64,000 bases of DNA from Metridium senile (lineage: Eukaryota > Cnidaria > Anthozoa > Actiniaria > Metridiidae). Every line of letters starts with the position of its first letter. The stretch's first letter is position 1. Of the stretch, positions 46,826 to 56,210 are shown piece after piece. The position numbers were made by a program, and so were the translations under genes. The DNA lies in the NCBI GenBank assembly GCA_949775045.1, contig OX459096.1:44486379-44550378 (forward strand). The letters are read 5' to 3'. Below the pieces are notes generated by a model. That model was not told the DNA's origin. It made no database searches and saw only the letters and a program-made list of their open reading frames with translations.

Positions 46826-47077
46826 GGAGTGGACCATTTCACTTTTGATTGAGGGGAGGGGGGGGGGGGGGGAGGGAAGGATGATGTGGTCCGTGCAGGA
46901 ATTTTTTTTAGCCTGCTGGCATGCGCACGGAATTTATTTGATAGAAATGCAAAGATTTGAGTGGCGATTTGGGCTTGCAGGAAAATTTTTCTTCGGGACG
47001 TGCAGGAATTTTTTTTTCCAAATCATCCACCCCTCCCCCCCCCCCCCCCCCCTCTCAAAAGTGAAATGGTCCACCCC
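46826..47077. mobile_element. Harbinger-like MITE at the exon A donor (gene 3)
   Basis: Ends GGAGTGGACCATTTCACTTT and complement, flanked by TTA (46823-46825, 47078-47080). The interior has a G tract (about 46859-46872) and a C tract (about 47036-47052), each next to a TGCAGGAATTTTTTT repeat. Gene 1 holds a 62-bp deletion derivative in the same place. Confidence 0.8.
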
Positions 47078-47081
47078 TTAC

Positions 47082-47344
47082 CTTGAGGGTATAAACCACC
47101 CTTATTTTATCCTTCTCATGCAAAACTTGATCTTTCGGCAAGTCGACGTATTCTTCACCATTAAACCACTGGAACTTAAAATCAGAAGGCTTGCTCCCTT
47201 GAGGTAATTTGTCATTGAACACCTCCAAGAACATTCCTTCTAATTCAGGTAGTTTGGAACCATTTGGAAGCTGCAAAGGACGCTCTGTACCACTTGGTTC
47301 ATATATGACATAAATCATTATCGACTCAATCGACAGTTGACTCC
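47082..47344 (-). CDS. Gene 3 exon A (beta-grasp-like domain)
   Basis: A 263-nt exon: acceptor TTTATTTATAG before GGAGTC, donor CTCAAG followed by GTAAGGGG, of which the bases from +5 on belong to the MITE. It is entered two bases into a codon, as in genes 1 and 2, and leaves in phase 0. It encodes SIMIYVIYEPSGTERPLQLP, LPELEGMFLEVFND, DFKFQWFNGEEYVDLPKDQV and KDKIRVVYTLK. It is the longest version of the domain, with three extra codons near the start. Upstream sequence diverges completely from genes 1 and 2, so the promoter and first exon may differ. Confidence 0.72.
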
Positions 47345-47378
47345 CTATAAATAAACGATTTTGCAAGTATTCTATTAT

Positions 47379-47444
47379 TGTACAGCCGTCCCCACCCCTC
47401 TCCGTTTCTCCCCGTAGTGGGGGAGGCGCGGGGACTGCTGTACA
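47379..47444. mobile_element. 66-bp hairpin MITE
   Basis: TGTACAGCCGTCCCC at the left pairs with GGGGACTGCTGTACA at the right; the GC-rich centre also pairs partly. It lies about 35 bp upstream of gene 3 exon A's acceptor. No clear target duplication. Confidence 0.6.
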
Positions 47445-47629
47445 CAGGCCAGTACTCTAGAGCTAGATGATGAACATTCCAATACTCGTTTAATCTTCAA
47501 ACTAATTCTTTCTTATTTCCCGCAGGTTTTCCCATTTCCTGTGTAGAACAACCTACTTTTGTAGTAAACGAAAGGTTTCTAAGAAAAGGGGGATGTGAAT
47601 TTTTTTATCAGAAAAGTAGGGGGGAAACC

Positions 47630-48277
47630 ACATTTTTCAGTATCAAAGAAGCTTCAAGAAAAAACAAAGGCAGACTGAAATCCCAACTGATTGCTGAAAC
47701 AATTGTTAATAATGATAAGACATGCATTAGATGTGACTGAAGAAGTTGTCTATCGACTTGACGGCGCTCCAGCACTTGGTGAATTTATTGATGCTCGTAA
47801 ATCACCTCTAGAAGAAGATCAGTTCTTTTTTAACAAAGAATACATACATATAATAGAAACTACAGTAATCCTGGTGCTGCCTATTTTCAAAAAGTATGTG
47901 ACTTTTACAATACTCATTATACTAGAGGAGAACTGTACTTGCAGTACGTAAAGGATTGCTGTGAGACAAGGACAGGACTTCAATGCCAATTTTGTCAAAG
48001 AAATCCTTGGACAAGCAAGAAGTTTATGGTGATTCTTGCTCCGTATCCAGATTATACCAAACTCCCAAGATTCAAATACAAAGACGTTTTTCAAACAACA
48101 CTGTATGAAGATGAAGCCAATAAAACTATTCGTGCGGCAGATGCCTTTCTTCCAAGAGCTCAACTAAAGAAAGAGTTTTCTGCTGGCCAAATTCGTATAG
48201 AAGACCCAGACAGCATGAAAAAATTCTGCAATAAATGTATCGTTGAAGAAGATCATGTTAGATCCTCCTTGAAATAG
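47630..48277 (+). pseudogene. Gene relic with frameshifts, family not recognised
   Basis: Coding-like stretches in alternating frames: SQLIAETIVNNDKTCIRCD, then EEVVYRLDGAPALGEFIDAR and FFFNKEYIHI, then NPGAAYFQKVCDFYNTHYTR and YLQYVKDCCETRTGLQCQFC, ending MKKFCNKCIVEEDHVRSSLK and a stop. At least two frameshifts (near 47735 and 47850) must be crossed. The CxxC pairs suggest zinc binding. The style resembles SWIM/SAP-type element-associated proteins, but I cannot name the domain. A 4.8-kb element begins 5 bp after the stop. Confidence 0.5.
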
Positions 48278-48431
48278 ACAAATCCAAGGTTATTGCCGCC
48301 ATCTTGCAAGGGGTGCAAAACTACTGGGGCGAGTACTTGGCACACCTTTTGAAATTATTTCTTACATTAAAATAAAAACTTTGTGCCAACTTTGGTGCCT
48401 GTACGCAAATGTGCACATGTTATAAATCACT

Positions 48432-48735
48432 TTAAAAAATTCATGAATAATTAATGAGACATTTTCTAAAGAAATCATGACCATGACGAGTGTTGTAAAT
48501 CTGATACAACACTAGTGTTGTATATCCTGATTTGCATAAGTTTTAACTGGTAATTTTACGGCAAAATTTATTTTAATCTTGAAAATTTTGGTAAAATATG
48601 AAAGAGCTAACCTAGACATTTTTTAAGTAGTTTACAACATTCGCGTCCGTGTTGTATCGGCGATACAATCGCGCGCCTTCGGCTTGCGATTGTATCTGCC
48701 GATACAACACGGCCGCTCATGTTGTAAACACTACA
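48432..48735. repeat. Hairpin module 1
   Basis: Starts AATTCATGAATAATTAATGAG and shares its backbone with 48955-49250 (for example CCTGATTTGCATAAGTTT and GTAAAATATGAAAGA). The hairpin at 48647-48712 lies between GCGTCCG and CGGCCGCTCAT. Confidence 0.75.
48647..48712. repeat. Hairpin, module 1 (66 nt)
   Basis: CCGTGTTGTATCGGC pairs with its right-hand partner with a single mismatch; loop around CGCCTTCGGCTTG. A related TGATACAACACTAGTGTTG palindrome lies upstream (48501-48522). Confidence 0.8.
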
Positions 48736-48954
48736 AGCCACTCGACTACTGTCAGTGTCACTATGAATGTTAAGGTTGTGCTCTTCTCTCATTGACGTAC
48801 GTTTCAGTAAAAAATTCTAATCACGTTAAATTTGCTTGCAATAGTAAGTGAGTTGATTTGGCATTTTTGCTTACCGTAGATGTATCATGCATGACCTTTG
48901 ACATTGGCGTCTCATCAAAATCATTTTAAAGCTAGCGAATATATGTATAGTTTA

Positions 48955-49260
48955 TTATAAAATTCATGAATAATTAATGAGCAATTGACAAAAGAATTCA
49001 CGTCCGTGACGGAGTTTGTAAATCTCATACAGATTTCGTCCTGATTTGCATAAGTTTCAACTTGAATTTTCTCGGCCAGATTTACATTTATCTTGACAAT
49101 TTTAGTAAAATATGAAAGAACTAACGTTGGACTTTCATAAGTTCTATACAATATTCGCGTCCGATCTGTATCCGATATACAACGGCTCGTCTTCGACTCG
49201 CCGTTGTATATCGGATACAGATCGGCCGCTCATATTGTATATATTACATAAACGAGCAGG
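48955..49260. repeat. Hairpin module 2
   Basis: Second copy of the module backbone. Its hairpin stem differs in sequence from module 1 but pairs just as well. Confidence 0.75.
49161..49225. repeat. Hairpin, module 2 (65 nt)
   Basis: CCGATCTGTATCCGATATAC pairs with GTATATCGGATACAGATCGG; loop region CTCGTCTTCGACTCG. Essentially perfect arms. Confidence 0.85.
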
Positions 49261-49263
49261 AGT

Positions 49264-49322
49264 GTTTTATCAGGTTTAAAATCCCGAGGGCGAAGCCCAA
49301 GGGATTTTAAACCTGATAAAAC
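49264..49322. repeat. Hairpin with GAGGGCGAAGCCC loop
   Basis: Perfect 22-bp arms (GTTTTATCAGG...) around GAGGGCGAAGCCCAA; pairing continues outwards with mismatches (GAGCAGGAGTG/CACGTTCTGC). Confidence 0.85.
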
Positions 49323-49514
49323 ACGTTCTGCGAGTTTATTGAACGGCTTAAGAAACTCATTAGTAATTCATGACCATTTTGTCCAATATCGATGAAACAA
49401 AAGAAAACGGAAGGTTGTTTGCATTTGGGAATTGATCTACACTAATAATAGAGGAATGCTAACCAACTTGAATGCTAATGAAATTGATGACATTTTGATT
49501 CGTTGCAAACTTTT

Positions 49515-49600
49515 CATCGATTGACTCAGTGGCATAATGGATTAAAGCTCGGATACAACCAAGCAGAAGATCTCGGTTCGAATCCTGGCATTGGCACTCA
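49515..49600 (+). repeat. tRNA-like (Pol III A/B box) remnant
   Basis: TGGCATAATGGATTAAAG (A-box-like) and GGTTCGAATCC (B box), about 45 bp apart. Stems are poor, so it is a SINE head or a decayed tRNA. Confidence 0.3.
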
Positions 49601-49896
49601 TGATCAAAAGCTTTTTTTCGCCAAAAATTTAAAAGTAAATTATTTCTAAGTCTGATGTTCCCTCGTCAGTAGAGATGGGGGGAAGGGTAATATCTGAATT
49701 ATGGACATGAAGCATTATATAATGACACATGTGCCATTATATAATGCTTCATGTTCATTTGCATTCCATTGTTCTTCGCATTCAAATCCCTCCGCGTTTC
49801 AGCCGTAGATTATGCGATATACAATGCTTTCCTCGTGACCAGAGAGGAGCATCGGATTGGACAAAATGGTCATGAATTATTAATGAGTTTTTTAAA

Positions 49897-50399
49897 CGAG
49901 TATAGACCAGTATAAGCCGTTTTGTATGTGAAGGCTGACTATAATCTAAATGAGCTGTAGATAATTACACGCCATACAGCAACCTCAACATATACAACCA
50001 TTTCACCTAAATAACATTAACATTTGATAACGATAGTCGATATTTGTGTGATTTATAGTATAAATCATGTCGGTGAAGAGAGCTGAATAACTGAATTATA
50101 TAATTTTTAAAACGATCATATAGGAAATTGGCAAACAACTTCGTGTTTATGATATTTTTGAAAAAAATGTAAAACATTTGGGGTATTTCAGCTGTTTCAG
50201 CTGTTTCAGCTCTTTCATCTTTCAGCCGTTTCAGTCGTTTCAGTTTCAGCTTTTTATCGCGACCCCTATCAAATGTTAATGTTATTTAGGTGAAATGGTT
50301 GTATATGTTGAGGTTGCTGTATGGCGTGTAATTATCTACAGCTCATTTAGATTATAGTCGGCCTTCACATACAAAACGGCTTATACTGGTCTATACTCG
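49897..50399. mobile_element. Foldback with ~133-bp near-perfect arms
   Basis: The arms start CGAGTATAGACCAGTATAAG and end in its complement. The spacer (50030-50267) carries TTTCAG repeats (50190-50250). It lies inside a further inverted pair (about 49330-49390 and 49850-49895). Confidence 0.8.
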
Positions 50400-50404
50400 T
50401 ATAT

Positions 50405-51240
50405 ATTCGCTAACTTTAAAATGATTTTGATTTTGTTTGATTATAGTTCTCCCTATTTTGTCGCCATATGCGACATCCAAATAGCTAAAAACGCAGAATA
50501 AGTACAAAAGCTATCTTTTTTTAATCATATATACGCAAGTATAATCTTGTACAAATTTTTGAAGAAAACAGCGCGCAGAGTTTTCTTTCATGCTGACAAC
50601 TGATGAAGGCCACTTTATTTCACTAATCGTGTACAACTCAGAGTGAGCTCAGAGCGAACTGGAACTGATTTTAGACCTTTATTTATTCTAGTATTTAGCT
50701 ATTTCTAGAAATGATTATATGATTTATTGCGGAATCATTTAGGTAAGTCTTATGTATTTTACGTAATGATTTATATTAAACGCAATCGTTTACCTAGATA
50801 AACATCTGGGCGCGGCGACTCGCTGACAGATATCTTACATATACATTGCGACTATTCGTCACTATTCGTCAAAAACGGATTGACAATGGTATTTTCTATG
50901 CAAATGACAAGCGAATATCTGACTAAAAAAATTATTCAAGGCTTTATTAATTAAACTGAGGGGAAAAATAGAAACTTATGAGTTATAAAAACCACTCTTG
51001 GCATAATAGTAGAATAAAAGCGCGTTTCAGTAGTGTCATGAGGTCACGGGAGACTTAATATATGCCTAGTACTTCTACATTTGTTCAAATCAACTTAGGG
51101 TAAATTTGAAGTATTTTATTCGACTCAAGTGAACGAAACTGTTACAGTTATTGTTAGAAAAAAAAAAGTTATTTTTTTCTTTTGTCATCATTATTATTAT
51201 TATTATTATTTTTTTTTTTTGTATTTTTTTTTTTCATAGT
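50405..51240. other. Non-coding stretch, nothing recognised
   Basis: AT-rich. CACTATTCGTC repeats near 50860 also occur near 56830, and CTCGCTGACAGATATCTTACA (50820) recurs at 56749, so part is repeat-derived. Confidence 0.45.
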
Positions 51241-51291
51241 CCGTCCGAGTCCGAGTCCGAGTCCGAGTCCGAGTCCGAGTCCGAGTCCGGG
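51241..51291. repeat. (CCGAGT)n microsatellite
   Basis: About eight hexanucleotide units. Confidence 0.95.
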
Positions 51292-51854
51292 TTTAGGGGT
51301 ATGCAGTTTGTGTAGAGGTTGCTTTGTCGTGTGTTGTCCTTTCTCCGATCAATAAATTATTACTTTTTATGTGTGTTTCTTGGATTATTGTTTGCAGAAA
51401 AAAGGTAAAGGGTGCACGGATGACTTTTACTTTCAGGTGGTGAAAACAATGGTTAAGAATCACTGAGAACTTGTGAATCACATTTCAACTGAAGACGTCA
51501 AACACCGGAAACGTGTATGCATGACAGTAGGTTGTTTGTGTATATTCAAATCATTGTTTTCAACATGCTGGGATATTTAGACAGCATTTCTCTTATCTTA
51601 AATTCCGTGCTATAGTCAAATGATCGCGAATTTGTAGATTGTCGCTAGGTGGGAGACCTTGGGAGTTTGCGTCGTTTGCTTTTTTTATTATTAATATTAG
51701 TAGTAGCACCGGCCGGAAGCATGCATAGCATGGAAGTGCGAAGAAGGCTAGAAGCGTCCCATGTCAATGTTAGATCGTAAGTGTTTCATACAAGCTTTTA
51801 CACTGATAAAAAGTCAAATATTCACAAAGCGCACGAATAGCGTCTTCAGGTCGT

Positions 51855-52082
51855 TCACTTGAGAAATCTTGCTGCATAAAAAGGGTCACCGGCAAGGACA
51901 ACACAAGTCATCCCTTTTCCTATCATACTTTTATAATGCTTTTGACAAGCATCTTTTATATTGTCAATCGTAAGTTTCTCGTGCTCAGTAAACGGGACGT
52001 ATTCCCTCGCTCCGATCCTACAGTATTTTTGTTCTTTGCCAGTGACTTCACTTGACATTCGTTGAACTACGATTTCTTCCAT
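51855..52082 (-). CDS. Small exon of an uncharacterised invertebrate family
   Basis: 75 codons from ATG: MEEIVVQRMSSEVTG, KYCRIGAREYVPFTEHEKLT, DNIKDACQKHYKSMIGKGMT and CVVLAG. The KIGxRxYxPL...LTxDxIKxACxxH...VLAG pattern is one I associate with an uncharacterised N-terminal domain repeated in cnidarian genomes; its role is unknown to me. Right after VLAG the DNA reads GGTGACC, so a splice donor may end the exon there (about 51893) and the last 12 codons may be intron. A GC-capped MITE sits 63 bp upstream of the start, in the presumed promoter. Confidence 0.5.
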   Translation of the reverse strand: MEEIVVQRMSSEVTGKEQKYCRIGAREYVPFTEHEKLTIDNIKDACQKHYKSMIGKGMTCVVLAGDPFYAARFLK

Positions 52083-52144
52083 TTTTAGTTTCCTTTTAGT
52101 CTGTTTTGGTGTGTCGTTGCTTTAATTTTGCCTTGTGGAAACTT

Positions 52145-52400
52145 CCCGGGGGGGTGGGGGGTGGGGGGGGGGGGGGTACTCCCTTTGTCCTAGTGGTAGG
52201 GGTGATCGGCGGAGATTTTGAAAATGACCACTAAAAGGTACGCTCAGATACAAATAAAGCAGAGTAAAAACGACCCTTAGAACTGATTTTTGAGGCAAAT
52301 CTCTAAATGGACCCTAAAAGGTACGCACTGGATATATTTTAACCCTAAAAGGTACGCCGATCACCCCTACCACTTGGATAAAGGGAGAACTCCCCCCGGG
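52145..52400. mobile_element. GC-capped hAT-like MITE
   Basis: Begins CCCGGGGGGGTGGGGG and ends CTCCCCCCGGG. Flanked by GGAAACTT (52137-52144) and GAAAACTT (52401-52408). TACTCCCTTTGTCC is inverted near the right end, and CTAAAAGGTACGC is repeated four times. Confidence 0.8.
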
Positions 52401-53057
52401 GAAAACTTATTCCACGTTGCCATGTTGAAGTTTGCCGCGCCAAAGTAAAGGCACGAAGTCTGATATCACGTGCCGCAAAGGATCATGGTAGTGACAGCGA
52501 TGGGCCACGTCGCTAAAGTGATTTTACTTTCGATTTTGTTTTGATTTTGATTTTGCCTTCCATTTTGATTTGATTTTGATTTTGTTTTTACTTTGACTTT
52601 CTATTTTCATATCTCGATTCTCGTTTCACTTTTCGTTTTAATTTCACTTTTTCTTTTACTTTCATTTTCATTAATTTTTTTTTTTTACTAAAGTGAAATA
52701 AAAAATCATAAGGAAAATTACACAAAAATGTTAAAAAATGTAGTGACAGCGATGGGCCACCATACTACAGGCTCTGTAATCAATATTTTAGATCTACATA
52801 CAAACACTTTGTTTCAGCGATATAGAATTACACAGTAAATATAGGAGATTTGAAATCGCCGTTTACATACGTCTCACATAATTTAACAACCTTAGTTTGA
52901 TCTCAGGTATAGCCATGCATAGCATCTTTGATATAAAATATTTATATTGAACATTCGTCAATTTCCAGTGGAGTTATATAAGTTCAAAGTTACATACATT
53001 TACTGCTCGCCCCAGTAGTTCTGCACCCCCTACAAGATGGCGGCAATAACCTTGGAT

Positions 53058-53574
53058 CGGTCCGATAACGTCTGTGAAGACGAATATTCCCACAGAAATT
53101 CTATTATTAGTCTTATTAACCTCTTTTACTCCGACGAAGGGCTAAAGCTCTTTTAACGGTGTTACAAATTTCATTATATTACTTATCATTTATATCAAAC
53201 ACCGACGTAGCCTATACTAGTTTACTCGCTAGTTTTCATTCATACTTATTAACCTCCTATTGCGACGTAGCAACGCCAATCAGGTTAATGAAGGGTTTTA
53301 ATCAAACATGCGCAGTGCAAAAATACCCAGATTCTTGGTTTCCGGTTTTGGGTATGCCAGAGCCAAGATAGCTCGTCGAGCCTGAACATGCGCAGTAACA
53401 GCTAGCGGCGAATGGGGACGAGATTGATTGCGAGTAAGGAACACACAACGATTTTAATATATTAGATTTACGAAATAGCAGTCACTTTAGCTAAATGTAG
53501 TAGTACCTATCGGCATGGTTTGTTAGGCTCTCATTCGTAAGAAAGTCAGTGAAGCATTAACATCGCTTCCTCGA
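53058..53574. other. Non-coding stretch, nothing recognised
   Basis: No supported ORF; GGAAACCAAGAATCTGG-type repeats absent. TTTCATTATATTACTTA near 53169 also occurs at 15829. Confidence 0.45.
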
Positions 53575-53850
53575 GAGATTTGACCTTAGGCTCTACTGGC
53601 GTGCCTGATCAACCTCGGTAAACTGTGTCCGATTTGTCCTGGCCGTAATACGGGGTTAACAAGTATGGAAGATTGTCAATCGGGCCACAAAAAAGTGGCC
53701 GTTGGCCGTACTAACGGGTGGCCGTATTAAGCAGGTAAATTATACAGAAAATGTATGGGCATCTAGTCGTGACCTAAAAAAACTGGCCGCAATAACGAGG
53801 TGGCCGTATTAAGCGGATGGCCGTAAGGCGGGGTTCAAATGTAACTTAAT
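53575..53850. repeat. GGCCGTA-rich MITE-like repeat
   Basis: Recurring GGCCGTAATACGGGG, GGCCGTATTAAGC and GGCCGTAAGGCGGGG blocks. Ends not defined. Confidence 0.5.
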
Positions 53851-53894
53851 AGTTGATAAGGACTAAATATTATTAGGCACTAAATTGCTAGGAA

Positions 53895-54165
53895 TTGTTT
53901 CACGCTTATGTGGCGGGCTTGCACTATAACGAGATTTTATTCGGTGAAAGGATCTGTCATGGGGTGCATGGTCGCTTACGAGAGAGGAAAAACAATGAAA
54001 AAGTCCAAAACTTGAACCCTAACGGCGGTCGCTTATACGAGAGTGGTCGCTTACGAGAGAGTTTTTTTACAGAGTTTATATGGCAAACAAAACGGGAAAT
54101 TGAAAGAGTGGTCGCTTACGGGAGATTGTCGCTTACGAGTGGTCGTTAGGAGAGAGTCAATTGTA
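53895..54165. repeat. GGTCGCTTACGAGAG-rich MITE-like repeat
   Basis: Several copies of GGTCGCTTACGAGAG and a terminal GTTAGGAGAGAGTCAATTG. The 84-codon plus-strand ORF (GRLRES repeats) is produced by it. Confidence 0.6.
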
Positions 54166-54225
54166 TTTGACTAGCTATCAGTCAAACTTTAACTAATACA
54201 CTTTATTGCACGGGTTAATGAAAAC

Positions 54226-54527
54226 CCCCCCGGGAATGGGGGGGGGGGGGGAACTCCCTTAGAAAATGGATAGGGGTGCCCGACGGACCTTTTAGGGTCG
54301 AAAATAAAACCCTCGCGTTCCTTTTAGGGTCTCGAACTGGCACCGTACCTTTTAGGGCCAGTTTTCGAACTTAAGATTATACATATTGAAAATGTGTACC
54401 TTTTAGAGTCTGAAATCGTCTGAAATCAGTATCTGAGTTAATTTATGCGTACCTTTTAGGGTCATTTTCAAAACCGTCCGTCGAGCATCCCTATCCATTT
54501 TCTAAGGGAGTACCCCGGCCCCCCGGG
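54226..54527. mobile_element. GC-capped hAT-like MITE, 8-bp duplication
   Basis: Begins CCCCCCGGG and ends CCCCCCGGG. Flanked by ATGAAAAC at 54218-54225 and 54528-54535, perfect. Interior repeats of CCTTTTAGGGTC, with ACTCCCTTAGAAAATGGATA inverted at the right end. Confidence 0.88.
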
Positions 54528-54592
54528 ATGAAAACCGCACAATAGTGTTAATTCAACAATAGAATAAGCATAAAATTGCACTAAATAGTATT

Positions 54593-54852
54593 ATTAAAGT
54601 TTCACGGGTAAGATATTTGCACTCTACCAGAATTTCCATCGGCTGACATGATTATCGATTGAATGAAACAAGTCATATATAGTGGCTCAGACATAACATA
54701 TATGCTTTTGACATAAACTGGTAATCTATACCTAATTGCAAGAATGTTGTCAAATGAAAGAACAAGATGGGTAATTTAGTAAGAAAGAAAGAATTCAGAC
54801 ACTTAATTAATTCCTTTTCCTCTAAATACAAAAGTCAGGACAACGTTCTTGC
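54593..54852. repeat. Dispersed repeat R1, copy 3 (left part)
   Basis: Matches 13595-13870. It is broken at 54853 by a foldback element, resumes at 57142-57223, is broken again by a 3.7-kb element, and ends at about 60938-60975. Confidence 0.8.
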
Positions 54853-55828
54853 GAGTGTAGCTAAACGCGTCGAGTGTCGAGGGTCGAGGGTAAAATGTCG
54901 AGGGTCGAGGGTAATAATATTTCTACGATTGTTTTATTTTTACGATTTTACTTTTTTTACTATTGTACTTGTGCCATGTGCGACTGACGTACATAGAATC
55001 GAACGGCGTACCTCAGTTCATCTTGGGAGGGGATGGAGAAGATTGAATATAGATCTATCTTTTTTTTTTTTTTTTAGTGTTTTTATAAAATATTGCAACG
55101 GAACGATGTTTCGGGTTCAAACAAGATGAAGAGCACAAACTCAACTGAAATATTTTATCTCAACTGATTTTACAAGAATATTAGACCTATATTTATACTA
55201 TAGTATTTAGCTATTTCTAGAACTGATGGAATCATTTACGTGCCTCGCGTGTCTGTAAAACCCGGAACGTGCCCGGAACACCCCAGAAAAGTTAATATTT
55301 ATAAAATTAAAAAAGGAAAAAAAGAGAAAAAGGGAAAAAAGAAAAAAAAAAGAAAAGAAAGAAAAAAAAAAGGAAAAAGAAGAAAAAGATATATGATTGT
55401 ACACAAAGTGGAATTTTTATAGTTTTTAATATTTATCCATGCATATAATTATAGGATTATTTCAATAGCTGGTAGAGAGATTGGCCTTTAATGGCTGATG
55501 ATTGCGTGACTACGTGACCAGTAGATTCCAAATAAACAACAAGGGACAATATTGCTAGAATGCGCGAATTGAGTATTTTCTGTAGAATTTCACATTTATT
55601 TCAATTGTTACCTTCACATTTTTCCTTTATCTGATGTCATCATATTTTGTATGTTTTTCCCATTTTTTATTTTTTTCACTCGTGTGTACTTTTAGGCCCG
55701 GTCCACCCGAGTCCGGAGATTTTTGTATCCGCAAATGTTTTTTATGCGGATACAAAAATATCTGCCTCCACACGTAGCGTATACGAATCGTATACGACTG
55801 TCTACACGTATCCGGATACAGTCAACTC

Positions 55829-55974
55829 TCGTTATAACGGACACCTTCGGGACGTTAATTCAGTGTCCGCTGTAAAGGGAGTTATCTTCAATCATTTCTT
55901 TGGAGCTGGGATTTATTTCAGTGTCCGTAATAACGAGGTGTCCGTATTATGGGGGTGTCCGTAAGGCGAGAGTT
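55829..55974. mobile_element. MITE with CAACTCTCG...GGACACC ends
   Basis: CAACTCTCGTTATAACGGAC at the left and GTCCGTAAGGCGAGAGTTG at the right are inverted, with further GTGTCCGTAATAACGAGG copies inside. No ORF. Confidence 0.7.
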
Positions 55975-56170
55975 GTACTTCTAATTATTGCAGAACTGGT
56001 TGTTGTTGAAGTAATTTAATATTTTTATATTATAATATTTAATTTTATATTTAATGGTAATTTCAGTTCATTGTAATTAATATTATGGTATTGTTTATAA
56101 ACCTATAAACCTCTTGTTCACGTTCTTTGCTTGTAATGCAAGCACATCTAATCATACGCAACATAGGCAC

Positions 56171-56210
56171 CAACCTCGTTCGAAGGGAGAGGGACCTGGG
56201 AACGAGGTTG
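56171..56210. mobile_element. 40-bp Mutator-like MITE (CAACCTCG family)
   Basis: CAACCTCGTT at the left and GGGAACGAGGTTG at the right. Flanked by CATAGGCAC (56162-56170) and CATAAGCAC (56211-56219). It is a strongly deleted member of the family at 59789-60596 and 61086-61163. Confidence 0.75.

Larger units (their letters stand above)
48282..53057. mobile_element. 4.8-kb element with ~50-bp TIRs
   Basis: ATCCAAGGTTATTGCCGCCA at the left and TGGCGGCAATAACCTTGGAT at the right; similarity continues through GGGGTGCAAAACTACTGGGG. No clear target duplication. The interior holds duplicated hairpin modules, a foldback, a microsatellite, a minus-strand exon-like ORF and a GC-capped MITE, but no transposase. 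Confidence 0.65.

Noticed and set aside
47055..47366. Reading exon A of gene 3 as an intronless ORF from an upstream ATG
   Set aside because: The ATG lies in the acceptor tract; all three paralogues have an AG acceptor at the same position and phase, and the sequence upstream is not conserved.
55207..55422. Lysine-rich and phenylalanine-rich ORFs around 55207-55422 and 56453-56782
   Set aside because: Mirror images on the two arms of a foldback element, through A/T tracts.
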